Shown here: positions 6,177-6,214 of the stretch, piece by piece
How the letters are laid out: each line of letters opens with the position of its first letter
How positions within the stretch are numbered: the stretch's first letter is position 1
Source: Candidatus Peregrinibacteria bacterium
GTDB taxonomy: Bacteria; Patescibacteriota; Gracilibacteria; UM-FILTER-43-11
Direction of reading: 5' to 3'
Assembly (NCBI GenBank): GCA_016927155.1
Contig: JAFGNE010000080.1
Location: forward strand, 1 to 6,214
Length of the DNA: 6,214 nucleotides
The notes under the pieces: generated by a model
Databases searched by the model: none
Told to the model about the DNA's origin: nothing
The model's input: the letters and a program-made list of their open reading frames with translations, nothing else
Program-made: the position numbers and the translations under genes

Positions 6177-6214
6177 ATGAGAATTTTTTTGGGGCTTCTC
6201 GGCTGCGTTTTGAG
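6177..6214 (+). CDS. possible start of a truncated gene with a signal-like N-terminus
   Basis: An ATG opens a frame that stays open for 12 full codons to the window end, giving MRIFLGLLGCVL. A positive residue followed by a hydrophobic run resembles a signal peptide or membrane anchor; the LLGC stretch looks like a lipobox but lies unusually close to the N-terminus. A candidate promoter lies just upstream. There is no Shine-Dalgarno sequence, as with the other protein genes here. With only 12 codons visible, the existence of the gene is uncertain and its function cannot be guessed. Confidence 0.35.
   Translation, partial: MRIFLGLLGCVL

Overview
The window looks like chromosomal DNA of an uncultured bacterium with about half GC in its genes and AT-rich intergenic gaps. 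Three observations hint at the Patescibacteria/CPR radiation: an RND pump with a long insert between its two halves, an adaptor with a very long interrupted helical hairpin and LxAGTRPEE-type motifs, and a small four-helix membrane protein of a type I associate with these genomes. No gene is diagnostic, so this assignment is tentative. UGA acts as a normal stop (the small membrane gene ends in TGA), which argues against the Gracilibacteria/Absconditabacteria code. None of the protein starts well supported here has a convincing Shine-Dalgarno sequence.

Layout. Positions 1-89 are the purine-rich 3' trailer (minus strand) of tRNA-Ala(UGC), which lies at 90-166. Positions 167-296 are a divergent promoter region. 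It drives the tRNA leftwards and, rightwards, a two-gene efflux operon: a membrane fusion (periplasmic adaptor) protein at 297-2123 and, overlapping it by 11 bases, an RND-superfamily proton-driven transporter at 2113-5535. A tRNA-Ile(GAU) gene follows at 5600-5676. Its likely promoter starts inside the last codons of the transporter gene. A hairpin with an A-tract before it and a T-tract after it (5678-5713) can end transcription from both sides. A minus-strand gene for a small four-helix membrane protein occupies 5729-6115. At 6116-6176 two divergent promoters share an ATTATAAT palindrome; the rightward one points at what may be the first 12 codons of a gene running off the end.

How the genes work together. 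The adaptor and transporter should form an inner-membrane efflux or export complex, with the pump taking substrate from the membrane or outer face using the proton gradient. The proton-relay residues (Asp431, Asp432, Lys1048, Arg1078) are all present, so the pump looks active. No outer-membrane channel gene is in the window. The substrate cannot be told from sequence. The most unusual features are the extra membrane hairpin plus charged loop in the pump (about residues 529-640), the extra segment of about 150 residues inside the adaptor's helical hairpin, and the tight packing of regulatory signals between genes. No mobile element, CRISPR array, phage gene or clearly new system is visible.
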